A stretch of 64,000 nt of DNA from Elymus sibiricus (GCA_039707655.1 CM077671.1:365392720-365456719), one strand, 5' to 3'; positions 32,690-45,093 are shown, counted from the stretch's first letter. The notes: generated by a model from the letters alone, not told the origin. Numbers and translations: made by a program.

Positions 32690-35566
32690 ATGTCTTCCGG
32701 CGGTGATTTGTTCTTGGGCCGCGAGATCCGTCTCGGAGCGCTCACTTTCATCGCCGATGATTCGGCATGGCTCCAGGAAGCGCCTCTGGACGTTGAGGCG
32801 CTCCCGATTCGTGGGGCGACGCACTTCTGCGCAAGCTCCTGCGGTGTTCTTCTCCTTCAGCCGTCGACTCCGTACGTGTCGGCCCTTCATGCTGTTCGTC
32901 GCCGCAAACGATCCGGTCGTTCACGGCTATAGCGTTGGGTGCGACATGCGGCGGCCCGCCAGGCTTCGTCCCCGCAGATTGCAGCCATCGAGCCCGCCGA
33001 GTCACTTCGCGGCGTGTTCGACTCGGCGTCAGATCGGTCTGACATTCCTTCCGAGTGCGAGAGCTGCGACCCTGCGGCCGAAGTTCTTATGGCTGGTTCT
33101 CATCAGAGTCCGCCGCCTGGCTTCAACCACACCAGGCGCGAGATTGGTGGAACGTCGAATGAACAGCAGCGCCGGATTGAGGATGTTCTCCATACTCCCA
33201 TCGTCGGTACGACTGCTGAGGCCCAGGCCATGGAGGCTACTCGCCTTCGGCTCAAAGAGATGCAGGAGACACTCGACGAGCGTGCCCGACAGCGTCCACC
33301 GCGTCCCAATCGACATCAGCGACAGTTGTTTCCGAGTGGATTTCGAAATAACGTCGAGGTATTTCGTACTCCAGTCCAGAATGTTGCGGCTGCTGCTAGG
33401 ATTGTAGATTCTATTCAGCCGTCACGATCAGAGGCTGGTAGAGGCTTCCAGCAGATCAAGACATTGCTTGAGGCAGCGCAACAGCAGAATGCGGCTGTTT
33501 CTCAGTCGCAGAACAGGTTACACAGCAATTCTCCCAGGGCGGAGACAGTTCAGTCGGCCCACAGCCCTGGGTCACCCCTGCGCCACAGAGGCGGGGGCTA
33601 CCGTGAAGATCGGTACAGAGATCAGGGGCAAGACCAGTTTGTTCCCCGTTATCGCCGCGATGACCACCGTCGAGTGCTTTCTCCCCCGCGGAGTGGTTCA
33701 TATGTGCCCCGGCACAATGATGATAGGCGCCCGTTCGGTGATGAGCGGAATCCTGGATTTGATGCAAGGGATGTCCTTGCTCAAAGGCGGGTCGACAGAG
33801 GCAGAGCCCACAGAGATGGTTATAACGGAGACTATCCGAGTGGAAGCAGTGCTGTTGTTTCTGGACCCGAGTGTTTTAGCAGAGCCATTCACTCTGCAGA
33901 GATTCCCCCCAACTTCAGGTTGGCGGCTGGAATTAGCAAGTTTTCTGGCGAGTCAAAGCCCGAGACGTGGTTAGATGATTACCGAGTGGCTGTGCAGATT
34001 GGTGGAGGCAACGACAACATAGCCATGAAGCATTTGTCCCTGATGTTGGATGGTTCGGCCAGAGCTTGGTTGAATCGTTTGGCTCCCTCTAGCATCTATT
34101 GCTGGGAGTATTTGGCCCGAGTGTTTATCAGAACCTTTGAGGGCACCTGCAAGCGTCTGGCTGGTTTGATTGATTTGCAGCACTGTGTTCAGAAGCCCAA
34201 TGAGACCTTGCGAGACTACATTCAGCGCTGGTCCACCTTGCATCACACGGTGGAGAATGTTTCCGAACATCGGGTTGTTTGTGCCTTCAAGGCTGGTGTT
34301 AGATACAGAGAGCTCTATCTGAAGTTTGGTCGCACGGGTGATATTTCTCTGAGCAAGATGATGGAGATTGCCACTCGGTACGCCAATGGAGAAGAAGAAG
34401 ACCGCCTCCGAAGCGGTAAAGCAAAAATAGTCGACAATGATGCAGGTGGAAATTCCAGTCGGAAACAGAAGAGCAAAGCTGATCCTCCTGCTCAGGCAGA
34501 AGCGGCTGCCCTGGCGGCACAAGGCAAGAATAAAGGAAAGTCCAAAGCTAAGTTCACCCCCAAGAAGTCAAGGAATCAGTCGGGTACAGATGTTATGGAT
34601 TTACCGTGTGCAATCCACACGAGGAAAGATGAAGAGGGCAATTTAATATTGCCAAAGCATACCACTCGACAGTGCCGTTTGTTGATCCAGTCATTCAAAG
34701 AGAGCCAGTCGAGTGAGAAAGACCCTGAAAAGGAAGATGAAGAAGAGAAAGAAGAGTTCCCTGAAGTCAATGCCACTCTGTTGATTTTTGCTGATGTTGA
34801 GAGCAAGAGTCGACTGAAAGTTATCAACAGGGAGGTTAACATGGCGGTTCCCTCTACCCCCACATATCTCAAGTGGTCTCAGACTGCTATCACGTTTGAT
34901 CAGTCAGATCACCCTGCGCATATCGCTACCCCCGGGCGGCAGGCGCTGGTGGTGGACCCAGTTGTGGGGGGCACTCGACTCCGCAAGGTTTTGATGGATG
35001 GTGGGAGCGGTCTGAACATCCTATATGCAGACACCCTCAAGGGGATGGGCATTCCGATGTCCCGACTCAGTGAAAGCAACATGCAGTTCCATGGAGTAAT
35101 CCCTGGGAAGAAGGCCCGTTCACTCAGCCAGATAGCATTGGATGTGGTGTTTGGTGACGATAAGCATTTTCGCAAGGAAAAACTGACGTTTGAAGTGGTA
35201 GACTTCCAAAGCGCATACCACGCCATCCTTGGTCATCCGGCTTATGCCCGTTTCATGGCCCGACCATGTTACGTATATCTCAAGTTGAAAATGCCCGGAC
35301 CCAAGGGTGTAATCACAGTCACTGGCAATCGACAGAGGGCTGAGGAGTGCCTCCAGCAGGGCTCCAAAATTGCCGACCAGCAAATGGCTGTGGTTGAATT
35401 GGAAGAGTACAAGAAAAATGCTGATCCTGCCGACCTGTTGCGCGCTAAGAAGCCCGCCTCTGAGTCTGGTTTTCAGTCGGCAGGAGAAGTGAAGAAAGTG
35501 AACATCCACCCGACGGACCCAACTGCTGCCCCGACCAACATCTCAACAACACTCGACAGCAAATAG
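32690..35566 (+). pseudogene. Gypsy gag-protease frame with one early stop
   Basis: The ATG at 32690 opens the frame, which is interrupted by a TAG at 32930-32932 and then stays open in the same register from 32933 to a TAG at 35564-35566. The gag core (retrotrans_gag) spans about 33950-34340 (WLDDYRVAVQ, LDGSARAWLNRL, LRDYIQRWSTLH). A Lys-rich linker follows. The aspartic protease signature LMDGGSGLNILYA is at about 34990, and DGGS is the form typical of this lineage. No CCHC knuckle is evident. The second stop lies between protease and reverse transcriptase with no change of frame. Confidence 0.88.
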
Positions 35567-36842
35567 GAAGCCGAGCTCATCCAGTTCCTCCGTGAGAACT
35601 GGGACATCTTCGCATGGAAGCCTGCTGACATGCCTGGTGTACCCAGGGAACTGGCTGAGCACCGTTTGAGAGTTGACCCGAAGGCCAAGCCTGTGAAGGA
35701 GCACTTGCGTCGGTCGGCAACAGAGAAGCGAAAAGCAATCGGCGAGGAGGTGGCTCGTCTCTTGACAGCCAAGTTTATACGTGAGATTTACCACTCCGAG
35801 TGGTTATCGAACGTCGTCATGGTCCCTAAGAAGGACAAGTCACTCCGCATGTGTATTGATTTCAAACATATCAATCGGGTCTGCCCGAAAGATCATTTCC
35901 CGCTCCCCGCATTGATCAGATTGTCGACTCAACTGCGGGATGCGAGCGTCTATCTTTTCTTGATGCTTATTCTGGTTACCATCAGATCCACTGTTTGGTC
36001 CGGATGAAATAAAGACAGCCTTCATCACCCCTTTCGGGTGTTTTTGCTATATCACCATGCCTTTTGGTTTGAAGAATGCTGGCGCTACTTTCATGCGCAT
36101 GATTCAGAAATGTTTGCTTGATCGGATCCCTCGGAACGTTGAAGCATATATGGATGATATTGTAGTCAAGTATCGCAAAGGTTCCGACCTGTTGTCTGAC
36201 TTGGCTGAAACATTCGCCAATTTGAGGAGGTATGATATTAAGCTAAATCCGACTAAGTGCACTTTCGGTGTTCCCGGTGGCAAATTACTCGGTTTTCTCG
36301 TTTCCGAAAAAGGAATCGACGTTAACCCTGAAAAGATCGGTGCCATCACCCGAATGAAAAGCCCTGAGCGTGTGAACGACGTCCAGAAGCTTACAGGTTG
36401 CTTGGCAGCATTGAGTCGATTCATTTCTCGTCTCGGTGAGAAGGCACTCCCTTTATACCGACTAATGAAGAAGTCTGATAGATTTGAGTGGACTCCGGAA
36501 GCTGAAGCAGCGTTTGTCGAGCTCAAAGCCCTGCTTTCCACCCAGCCGGTGCTTGCTGCTCCGCACAGCAAAGAGCCATTGCTATTGTACATCGCGGCCA
36601 CTAATCAGGTCGTCAGTACAGTACTAACTGTCGAGCGGGAAGAGGAAGGCAAGGCTTACAAAGTTCAACGTCCAGTCTACTATATTTCTGAAGTGTTGAC
36701 TCCTTCGAAGCAAAGATATCCACATTACCAGAAGCTCGTATATGGTATATATCTGATAGCAAAGAAGGTGGCACACTACTTTCAAGTTCACTCAATTTCA
36801 GTCGTCAGTGATGCTCCGTTATCTGAAATTCTCAACAATTGA
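35567..36842 (+). pseudogene. Gypsy reverse transcriptase and RNase H with two frameshifts
   Basis: It continues the gag-protease frame after the TAG. Reverse transcriptase motifs are visible in pieces (MCIDFKHINRVCPKDHFPLP, MPFGLKNAGATFMR, and the catalytic AYMDDIVV at about 36147-36164). Single-base losses near 35907 and 35990 change the frame twice. An RNase H segment follows (SKEPLLLYIAATNQVVSTVL, SEVLTPSKQRYPHYQKLVYG). It ends at a TGA at 36840-36842, where an Arg codon is expected in relatives. Confidence 0.85.
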
Positions 36843-38777
36843 GACGCGACTGGTCGAGTGGCCAAATGGGCTATTGAGCTCCTCTATCTTGATATCAAAT
36901 TTGAAGCAAAGAAGGCAATCAAGTCTCAAGCTCTTGCTGATTTCCTCGCCGAGTGGACCGAGCAGCAGCAGCCAATCCAACTTCACTCGGCACACTGGAC
37001 CATGTTCTTTGACGGCTCTAAGATGCTGAATGGGTCTGGTGCTGGTGTAGTATTGGTGTCTCCAAAAGGCGACAGACTCAGTTATGTGTTGCAGATTCAT
37101 TTTGATTCCTCCAACAACGAAGCCGAATATGAAGCACTCCTGTACGGGTTGCGTATGGCCATTTCACTCGGCGTCCGGCGCCTGATGGTATATGGCGACT
37201 CTGATTTGGTGGTCAATCAAGTGATGAAAGAGTGGGATGTCAGGAACCCCACTATGACTGGATACTGCAATGCAGTAAGGAAACTCGAGAAGAAATTCGA
37301 AGGTTTGGAACTTCATCATGTTCCCCGAGTGAAGAACCAAGCAGCTGATGAGTTGGCAAAGATTGGATCCACTCGGAAGCCTGTCCCCAGCAATGTATTT
37401 CTCGAGCACCTTCATTCTCCTTCGGTGCAGGAAGATCCCTTCACTGAAGAGCCCCCGCAAGCAAAAAGCGCCTCTGATCCAACTGAAGTCGATGTCCCAG
37501 CTGTCATTGATCTGGTCATGGAGATTTTAGTGATCACGCCCGACTGGACTGTACCTTATATTGCGTACATTCTTAGGAAAGAACTCCCAGATGATGAAGA
37601 TGAAGCTCGACAGATAGTCTGCAGATCCAAGGCTTTTACTGTAATGGATGGGCAACTCTACAGGGAAAGTGTGACTGGCGTGACTCAGCGGTGTATTTCT
37701 CCTGAAGAAGGTCGATTGATCCTGGAGGAGATTCACTCGGGAACTTGTGGTCATCATGCGTCCTCTAGGATGATTGTTGCCAAAGCATACCGAGCTGGTT
37801 TCTTCTGGCCGCGCGCCAATGAGATGGCTAAAGATATTGTCGATCACTGCGAAGGATGCCAGTTTTATTCGAACCTGTCACACAAACCTGCGTTTGCCTT
37901 GAAGACTATTCCACTCGTCTGGCCGTTTGCTGTATGGGGCTTGGATATGGTCGGACCCCTTAGAACAGGCCAGAGTGGATTTACTCATTTACTGGTTGCA
38001 GTCGACAAGTTCACTAAGTGGATTGAAGCTAAACCCATCAAGAAGCTGAACGCCCGCACTGCTATCAAATTCATGAAAGAGATAACGTTCCGGTATGGAG
38101 TACCCCACAGTATCATAACAGACAATGGCTCTAACTTTGACTCGGAAGAGTTTAGATACTTTTGCTCTTCTCAAGGCACCCGGGTGGATTACGCATCCAT
38201 TGCGCACCCCCAGTCTAATGGTCAAGCTGAGCGAGCGAATGGCCTTATCCTCCAAGGACTGAAACCTCGGCTCATGCGAGATCTCGATCATGCTGCTGGA
38301 GCTTGGGTCACTGAATTACCGTCTGTTCTGTGGGGCTTGAGGACGACTCCTAACCGGTCGACTGGACGCACTCCTTTTTTCCTTGTGTATGGAGCTGAAG
38401 CCGTTTTGCCAAGTGACGTCCTTCACAATTCTCCCCGAGTGGATCTTTACTCTGAAGACGAAGCTGAGCAAGCAAGACAAGATGGGGTGGATCTCCTAGA
38501 GGAAGAACGAGAGATGGCCCTGATCCGGTCGACTGTATATCAACAAGACCTTCGCCGCTTCCATGCGAGGCATGTCAAGAGCCGTTCGTTCCACGAAGGT
38601 GATCTGGTGCTCCGAGTGGATCAGCAGCGACCCCACAAGTTGGCCCCAGCATGGGAAGGCCCATTCGTCGTCACCAAGGTGCTGAACAACGGAGCATACC
38701 ACCTTTTCAACTTGAAGAAGAATATTGATGAGCCACGCGCCTGGAACGCGGATTTGCTTCGACGCTTTTATACTTGA
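36843..38777 (+). pseudogene. Gypsy second RNase H and integrase frame
   Basis: It is in the same frame as the upstream RNase H, separated only by the TGA at 36840-36842, and is open for 639 codons from 36858. A second, plant-type RNase H occupies about 36990-37370 (FFDGSKMLNGSGAG, GDSDLVVNQV, KNQAADELAKIG). The integrase zinc-binding part is at about 37735-37865 (HSGTCGHHASS, CEGCQF) and the core at 37930-38420 (LDMVGP, ITDNGSNFDSEEF). It ends with a C-terminal chromatin-side segment to LLRRFYT. The domains look undamaged. Confidence 0.88.
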
Positions 38778-38885
38778 TGACTGAGTGGTTTTGATGTAAT
38801 AAGAGTACTCCAGACAATGTCGTTTGTTAAGTGATGACTTCCGCAGTCTATTGTCGATTCTGATCGCACAATTTTGCATTCAAAA

Positions 38886-39960
38886 ATTACTCCGAGTGAA
38901 GAACAATCCTCTCTCTCGGGGGCTTAGCTGCGAATCCGTTTCGCCTAAGTTAAAAACCCTTCCGAGTGTATAACATTCAATACACTCGGAGACTTAGCCG
39001 CGAATCAGTCTTCGCCTAAGTTCAAAAATTACTCCGAGTGAAGAGCGATCCTCTCTCTCGGGGGCTTAGCTGCGAATCCGTTTCGCCTAAGTTGAAAACC
39101 TTTCCGAGTGTATAACATTCAATACACTCGGAGACTTAACTGCGAACCAGTCTTCGCCTAAGTTCAAAAATTACTCCGAGTGAAGAGCGATCCTCTTTCC
39201 CGGGGGCTTAGCTGTGATTCCGTATCACCTAAGTTAAAAACCATTCTGAGTGAGGACATCATCCACACTCGGGGGCTTAGCTGCGATTCCGTATCGCCTA
39301 AGTTGAAAACCTTTCCGAGTGTATAACATTCAATACACTCGGAGACTTAGCTGCGAACCAGTCTTCGCCTAAGTTCAAAAATTACTCCGAGTGAAGAGCG
39401 ATCCTCTCTCTCGGGGGCTTAGCTGTGATTCCATATCACCTAAGTTAAAAACCATTCCGAGTGAGGACATCATCCACACTCGGGGGCTTAGTTGCGATTC
39501 CGTATCACCTAAGTTAAAAACCTTTCCGAGTGTATGGCATTCAAAACACTCGGAGACTTAGCCGCGAACCAGTCTTCGCCTAAGTTCAAAAATTATTCCG
39601 AGTGAAGAGCGATCCTCTCTCTCGGGGGCTTAGCTGCGAATCCGTTTCGCCTAAGTTCAAAACCTTTCCGAGTGTATGACATTCAATACACTCGGAGACT
39701 TAGCTGCGAACCAGTCTTCGCCTAAGTCCACAAACTTTCTCCGAGTGAAGAGCGATCCTCTTGCTCGGGGGCTTAGCTGCGAATCCGTTTCGCCTAAGTT
39801 CAAAACCTTTCCGAGTGTACTACATTCAATACACTCGGAGACTTAGCCGCGAACCAGTCTTCGCCTAAGTTCAAAAACTTTTCCGAGTAAAGAGCAATTC
39901 TCTCACTCAGGAACTTAGCCGCGAACCAGTCTTCGCTTAAGTCCTAAATTCCTACGAGTG
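38886..39960. repeat. Tandem array of about fifteen 71-bp units in the Gypsy
   Basis: The word (C/T)TTCGCCTAAGTT or ATC(A/G)CCTAAGTT recurs about every 71 bases, fifteen times. Units alternate between an A type (CTCGGGGGCTTAGCTGCGA) and a B type (CACTCGGAGACTTAGCTGCGA), giving a higher-order period of about 142 bases in most of the array. It lies between integrase and the antisense ORF. Non-coding on both strands. Confidence 0.9.
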
Positions 39961-40173
39961 CAGAACGCCCGTTCCATTCGAGAATTAAATAAATTCAGCC
40001 AAGCAAAATGTCGGAAAGCGAAATGCGAGTAAGACTAGAATCTCTGGCGCAGCGAAAACTTGTTCGCGCAAAGGGAAGTTCTCAGGCTTAAGGCCTGAAC
40101 GAAGTTTACTCGGTTACACCATCACTCGGCATACCGAGGCAAATAAAGTTTTTACTGAAAGCAAAGTACTTGT

Positions 40174-43100
40174 TCAAGCTCCAGTAGGGCTTGAGGGTTC
40201 GACAAAGGTGTCCAGGTCAATTCCATCGGCGATCCGAGTGGCAGCTTCGATGAAAGTCTCCATGAAATCTTCAAATTTAAGTTTCTTTGTGTTGGTCACT
40301 CGGAGATCCTTCAGTTTGTCCTCTCTGGCCTCCTTGTAATGAACCCTGACGAGTGAAAGTGCCACGTCAGCACCACAGCGGGCAGTAGACTTCTTCCACG
40401 CTTGCACTCGACTTGGAATCTCATTGAACCGAGTCATCATTGACTCAAGGTCAGCCTGGAGGGAATCTTCAAGCCACAGCTCCTTGTCGACCTCCTCGAA
40501 AGCAGCCCTCAGCCGAGTGATTTATCCTTGGACATTCTTAAGACGAGCTTCAAGACGGAACATATCCATGGCCACGGCGTCTCCAACGAGTGACTTTGTG
40601 GGGTCCAGATTGGGCTCGATCTCTTCAGTTTCTTTCTCAAAGTCTTGACAGAATTATGCACGAAGAGAAAGTGAAAAGGTGGTCACAATGCCATTCTGGA
40701 AAAATCAAAGAAATTCATTCGACAGAAGAAGGTTACCTTCGAGCATGCTGAACATTTTTTTCGCGAAGTCTCCCAAGTGTTTCTCCAGAGCATTCTTTCC
40801 CTTGGTCTGCACTTCAAGTTTTTTGATCCAGTCGGATCGTTCCTGCTTGAGTTTGGTGTTCTCTTCTTCCAGTCTACTGGCTGCGGCAAGTTTCTTCTCA
40901 GCAGCCTCTGCTTTCTCCTTAGCTTCCTTATGAGCATCAGCAAGTGATTTTTCCTTGTCCTCGAGCGCCTTCTTCATGGTATCTAAAGAAATAGCATTGT
41001 TGAGTCGCGCTCGGAGACGACGGTTCTCATCACGTACGTCTGTTCGAGTGGATTCACTCGGTTCAAAGGATGGAAGATGAAAGTGATAATGTAATTGATC
41101 GACAAAGATTACCTCCCAAAGTCTTCAATTCGGCCTTCGCACGGTCCAGGTTGTTGTTCGTCAGCTCCAGATCCAGCAGAAGTCGATTCTTTTCCTTCTC
41201 CAGCTCGACGTACTTGGTCCCGAGCCCACAGGCTTTCTGAAATCAGCAAAGAAGGGGTTCAGTCGACATAAATATTTCTCTACTCCCGAGTGGAAAAGTA
41301 CAAGTGTAGTCGACTGAAAGGCGGCCCGCCGCCCCACCCCACAACCCTATACAGCGTCATATCATGGTTGTTGGAAATGATGTCCATGAAACCTGCAGAA
41401 TGGTTCTTAAGACTATTGCCCATCGTACACGATCGACAGTAGTCTCGAGGACTACACCCAGTGGGTGCACTCAGCGTGCCCCCACTGGATACAAAAACAC
41501 TCGACCAGGTCTGGCCTGTCAGAGTATAAAAGAAGCAAGCAAGCGAACATTGTCTCTATCAGACCCCCGCCGATGCAAGCACTCGACGGCGGTCTCGGGG
41601 ACTACACCCAGTGGGTCCACTCAGCGTGCCCCCACTGGACCTACTTTTACTCGACAAGGTCTGTCCTGTCGAATGGAAACAACTTTCAAAACGACTCTAA
41701 GACCCCTGCCGATGCCTTCGTCATTCGACAGCGGTCTCGGGGACTACACCCAGTGGGTGCACTCAGCGTGCCCCCACTGGACCAGAAACTACCTGATCTA
41801 CTTGCGAAGAAAACACCCAGTGGGTGTAAAATCAAGATGGACAAGAATTCAATCGGAAATTAACTTACAATAGCACTTACTCGGACGTTGGCTTGAAGCG
41901 CTGTGCTGGCATCATAAGCTAACTTGCTGGCTTCATACGCCTCCTTTGTTCACAGCATCATCTGCCCAGCCTGGATCATGGCCTCCTTGGCAGCTCCGGT
42001 TTGGTCCTCCGGGACGTGATACAAAGGGTATGCAGGCGTCGAGTGAGTTGGTGCAGTCACTGAAGCAGCAGGAGGTGCTTGAGATAGTCCAATAGGTGCT
42101 GAAGCCACCAGAGTTGAAGTGGCTGGCGGAGCACTCGACAGCGGAGTTACAAGGGCTGGAGGTGTTGCAGCAGTCGACCCACGGGGCGTCTGGTCAGACG
42201 ATGTTCTCCGAGTGCGTACGCGTGGAGCCTCCAGAAGCACAGCTTCACCCTCTGCTCCTCGCTGCGGCTCCTCATCATCTTCCAGTTCGATGATTTCGTC
42301 AGCTATCAATTGGCAATTTTAATCAAGTCACTCGACAATTATTCTTCAACAAATAGAGTAGAGTGTGGAGTTGTTATACCTCGTTGGGAGGTGACCGCAT
42401 CAGGAGTGTCTACTTCCATATGGTCCCCATCATCCCGCTGGGGCGACGTCACAGAGGTAGCAGCTCTGGCGGATAAATTTCACTCGGTCAGCATCAACAT
42501 GAAGTTCTCCAACAGCAGAATAAGGAAAATAAACACTCACGTGGAGGCAACAGGCACAGCAATCTTGATACGAGGCAGGGCCTTCCGAGGTTTTGGCGCG
42601 TCCGGCTTGAGCTGTTTCGCAGCTTTTTCGGCCGACCCCGAGGTTGCAGCACGGTCACGCTTTGGGTTCCTTGTGCTCGACGCCACAGTTTTGCTCGGGG
42701 TGACCCCTGGGTCTTCCTGTTGCTTGGTACGGCGTTCGGTGCGCGAAGGGACCTGAGCCTCCACCTCGTCTTCCTCCAGGTCGTCATCGCTGCTCTCGCT
42801 GTCGTCGGCGTAATCGCCGTCTGCGTTGCCATCCACGCTCCCTTCCTCTTCGTCGGGCTGCTCTCCATTTGGCACTGGCGAGTACATGTTTGTAAATTCC
42901 TGCAAGATACAAGCTTCAAAGTCAGTCGACTGAAGATCCAGTTACTCGACAAAGTATTAAAACAATCGACAGAGATATAACTTACCAAGTTCTTCGGTGG
43001 GTTCAAAGCAGAGAAGGGCGGAATTCGTTTGGCTCCCTCTGGATTATCACAGGCTCCGGTGATGCTCTTGAGCCACTGAGAAACGGTCTCATCGGAAACT

Positions 43101-43966
43101 TCCTCAGGATGAGTCCGAGTGGTATCCTCAGGGCCTGAATAATGCCACATGGTGTGATCCCGGGCTTGGAGGGGCTGGATTCGTCGACTGAGAAACGTTT
43201 CAAGGAGATCCAAGCCAGTCACTCCGCCGCGGATCAGCTTAGATACAGCGTTCACTAGGATCCCTACTTGGATTTTCTCTGCCTTTGTCACGTACAGTGA
43301 TTTGGGGGTGGTAGGTCGATCCAAGGTGAAAGGAGGAAGTCCAGTCGACATATTTGGTGATGCAACATCCTTGCAATAGAACCATGTCGACTGCCAACCC
43401 CGGACAGAATCAGGAAAGGTCATAGAAGGAAATGCACTCCTACCTCTCTTTTGGATCCCTAAGCCACCGCACAGTTGGATTACATGAGTTTTGCTATCAC
43501 TGGGATTGGCTTTCTTAACAGATTGGGATCTAACAGAGAATATGTGTTTAAACAAACCCCAATGTGGAGGACAACCCAGGAAGCATTCGCACAAGGTTAT
43601 GAAACAGGAAAGATAGGCAATTGCATTCGGAGGGAAATGGTGGAGCTGCGCCCCGAAATACTTCAGGAAAGTACGGACGAATGGGTGGGGTGGCATGGAG
43701 AAACCTCACTCGACATGGGTGAGAAGCAGAACTCGCTCGCCGTCGCGGGGCTCCGGCTCGATCTCCCCCTTCGGCAATCTCCAGGACCCCGCAGTTATCA
43801 ACCCGTCGATGACGAGATTTTGCACATCTGCCGCCGTTACCGTCGATTGGAGGAAATCCCCCTGGATCCACCCCGGCGGCGCCGTCGACCGGGCGCCCGA
43901 AGGCTTCTTCGCCTTGGCTCCTCCCTTCTTGGCGCGCTCGAGCTTCTCCGTCTTGCCCTTCGTCAT
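40174..43966 (-). pseudogene. Antisense multi-exon ORF of the Gypsy element
   Basis: The minus-strand gene lies between the tandem array and the 3' LTR. The start is MTKGKTEKLERAKKGG at 43966; a TGA at 43706-43708 interrupts it, and the same frame then continues through the conserved gypsy-type transposase-like region (PF04195 type: MPPHPFVRTFLKYFGAQLHH, WQSTWFYCKD). An intron with GTAAGT and TTGCAG borders lies at about 42903-42987. The next exon is very acidic (DDSESSDDDLEEDEVEAQ) and contains basic clusters. Further exons probably lie at 42309-41950, 40977-40705 (coiled coil) and 40440-40174. Antisense ORFs of this kind are known in Tat elements of grasses; their function is unknown. Confidence 0.65.
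41425..41830. repeat. Three tandem units of about 145-150 bp within the antisense gene
   Basis: GGACTACACCCAGTGGGT followed by CACTCAGCGTGCCCCCACTGGA recurs near 41450, 41600 and 41742, with a partial CACCCAGTGGGTG at about 41815. The core can form a hairpin (CCAGTGGG with CCCACTGG). It falls in a presumed intron of the antisense ORF. Confidence 0.8.
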
Positions 43967-44504
43967 GGCGGCGGCGGCTGTTGGGGCGGAGCTGAGCGGA
44001 GGAGGAGGAGGAGAAGAGCAGATTTGGGGGAGGAATACTGTACCAGCGCCGGCGTCGTCGCCTTTTATATCCGCACGAGTGGGTCACTGACCTGCGGGCC
44101 CGCCAGATCTCTGGGTATCCCGAATTCAGAGGAGGAGCGATACGTGGCGATATGGGCGGCGCGATAATCGAGGCGTCGTGCCTTCACTTGCCTTAGCGGT
44201 TCCGACATCTCCGCTCTGCGCGCACTTATCCAAATTTCAAATCCTGTGAAATCCGGACCCGACGGAGCAAACCGTCACATCAGAAGACTCTGCAGATCAC
44301 TCGAACCTGATTTCAAGCTTAGTTTCACTCGGACCAGTTTTCGAGTTCAGTTTCACTCGGACACATTTCAAGACAGAATCGATCAGGGAGAACGATAAAG
44401 GTTCCAATCGACGCAGATTTCTGAGAAGCCTCAAAATGCACTCGGAATTTTTGTGTCTTGTCTAAACCTGCATTGACACCTTTTACACTCAAACCCCGAT
44501 CCAT

Positions 44505-44515
44505 TCGGGGGCTAA
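44505..44515 (+). other. Polypurine-tract region before the Gypsy 3' LTR
   Basis: TTCGGGGGCTAA immediately precedes the LTR start TGATGGGG. The G run is the likely plus-strand primer. It is short and not purely purine. Confidence 0.5.
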
Positions 44516-45093
44516 TGATGGGGATATGTACCTAGGGTAGGGTCATAGGCCTGACCTACATGCCCTACCTAAGGACACTGCCCCAGAAAGCTTAAGGGCT
44601 ACAAGGAAGCCTCCGACTGAAATCGCCAAGACTTACAAGTCACCCGACAGCATATACTCGGAGGTACCTTTCACTCGACGCTTACCTTTCACTCGGAAGG
44701 ACCAAGAGACAGTCGACCACAGAAGCCCAGAAGTCACCCCAGGGAGGCTAACGGGCAAGCATTCAACAAGATCTTTAGTAGCATTTATGGTGTACGTTAC
44801 CAGTAACGTACGTCTTTTATGACCACGATCTGACCCTTAGATGCCGGACACTTATGAGGGGCAGCGCACTCTATATAAGCCGCCCCTCCCCTCTGGCACA
44901 AGGGTTCGCACCCCCTGTAACCACACATATATTACACTCGACAAGAAGCTCCCGAGCACCTGAGACGTAGGGCTGTTACCTCCACGAGAGGGGCCTGAAC
45001 TCATACATTCTTGTGTACAATCTCGCCGTAGCTAGGACTCTGCCCTCTCCTTTCGTACCCCTACCTTCTACTGTCAGGCTCGTTCCCACGACA
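44516..45093 (+). repeat. Gypsy 3' LTR
   Basis: 578 bp, the same length as the 5' LTR and without indels. It ends CACGACA and is followed directly by the GTGGT target duplication. Confidence 0.95.

Larger units (their letters stand above)
32045..45093 (+). mobile_element. Tat-like Gypsy LTR retrotransposon, recently inserted
   Basis: Two 578-bp LTRs (32045-32622, 44516-45093) begin TGATGGGG and end CACGACA. They differ by five transitions that I counted by eye (99.1% identical). The perfect target duplication is GTGGT (32040-32044, 45094-45098). The primer-binding site follows the 5' LTR. Order on the plus strand is gag, protease, reverse transcriptase, RNase H, a second RNase H and integrase, then a tandem array, then an antisense multi-exon ORF. 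The double RNase H and antisense ORF point to the Tat lineage of Ty3/Gypsy. Several coding lesions make this copy non-autonomous. Confidence 0.93.

Noticed and set aside
32703..33407. 234-codon frame overlapping gag in another register
   Set aside because: It is a shadow frame: gag similarity is in the 32690/32939 register, and the overlapping product is Arg/Pro-rich.
38886..39960. CRISPR-like regularly spaced repeats
   Set aside because: The units are contiguous, about 71 bp, diverged and without unique spacers, and lie inside a eukaryotic LTR retrotransposon.
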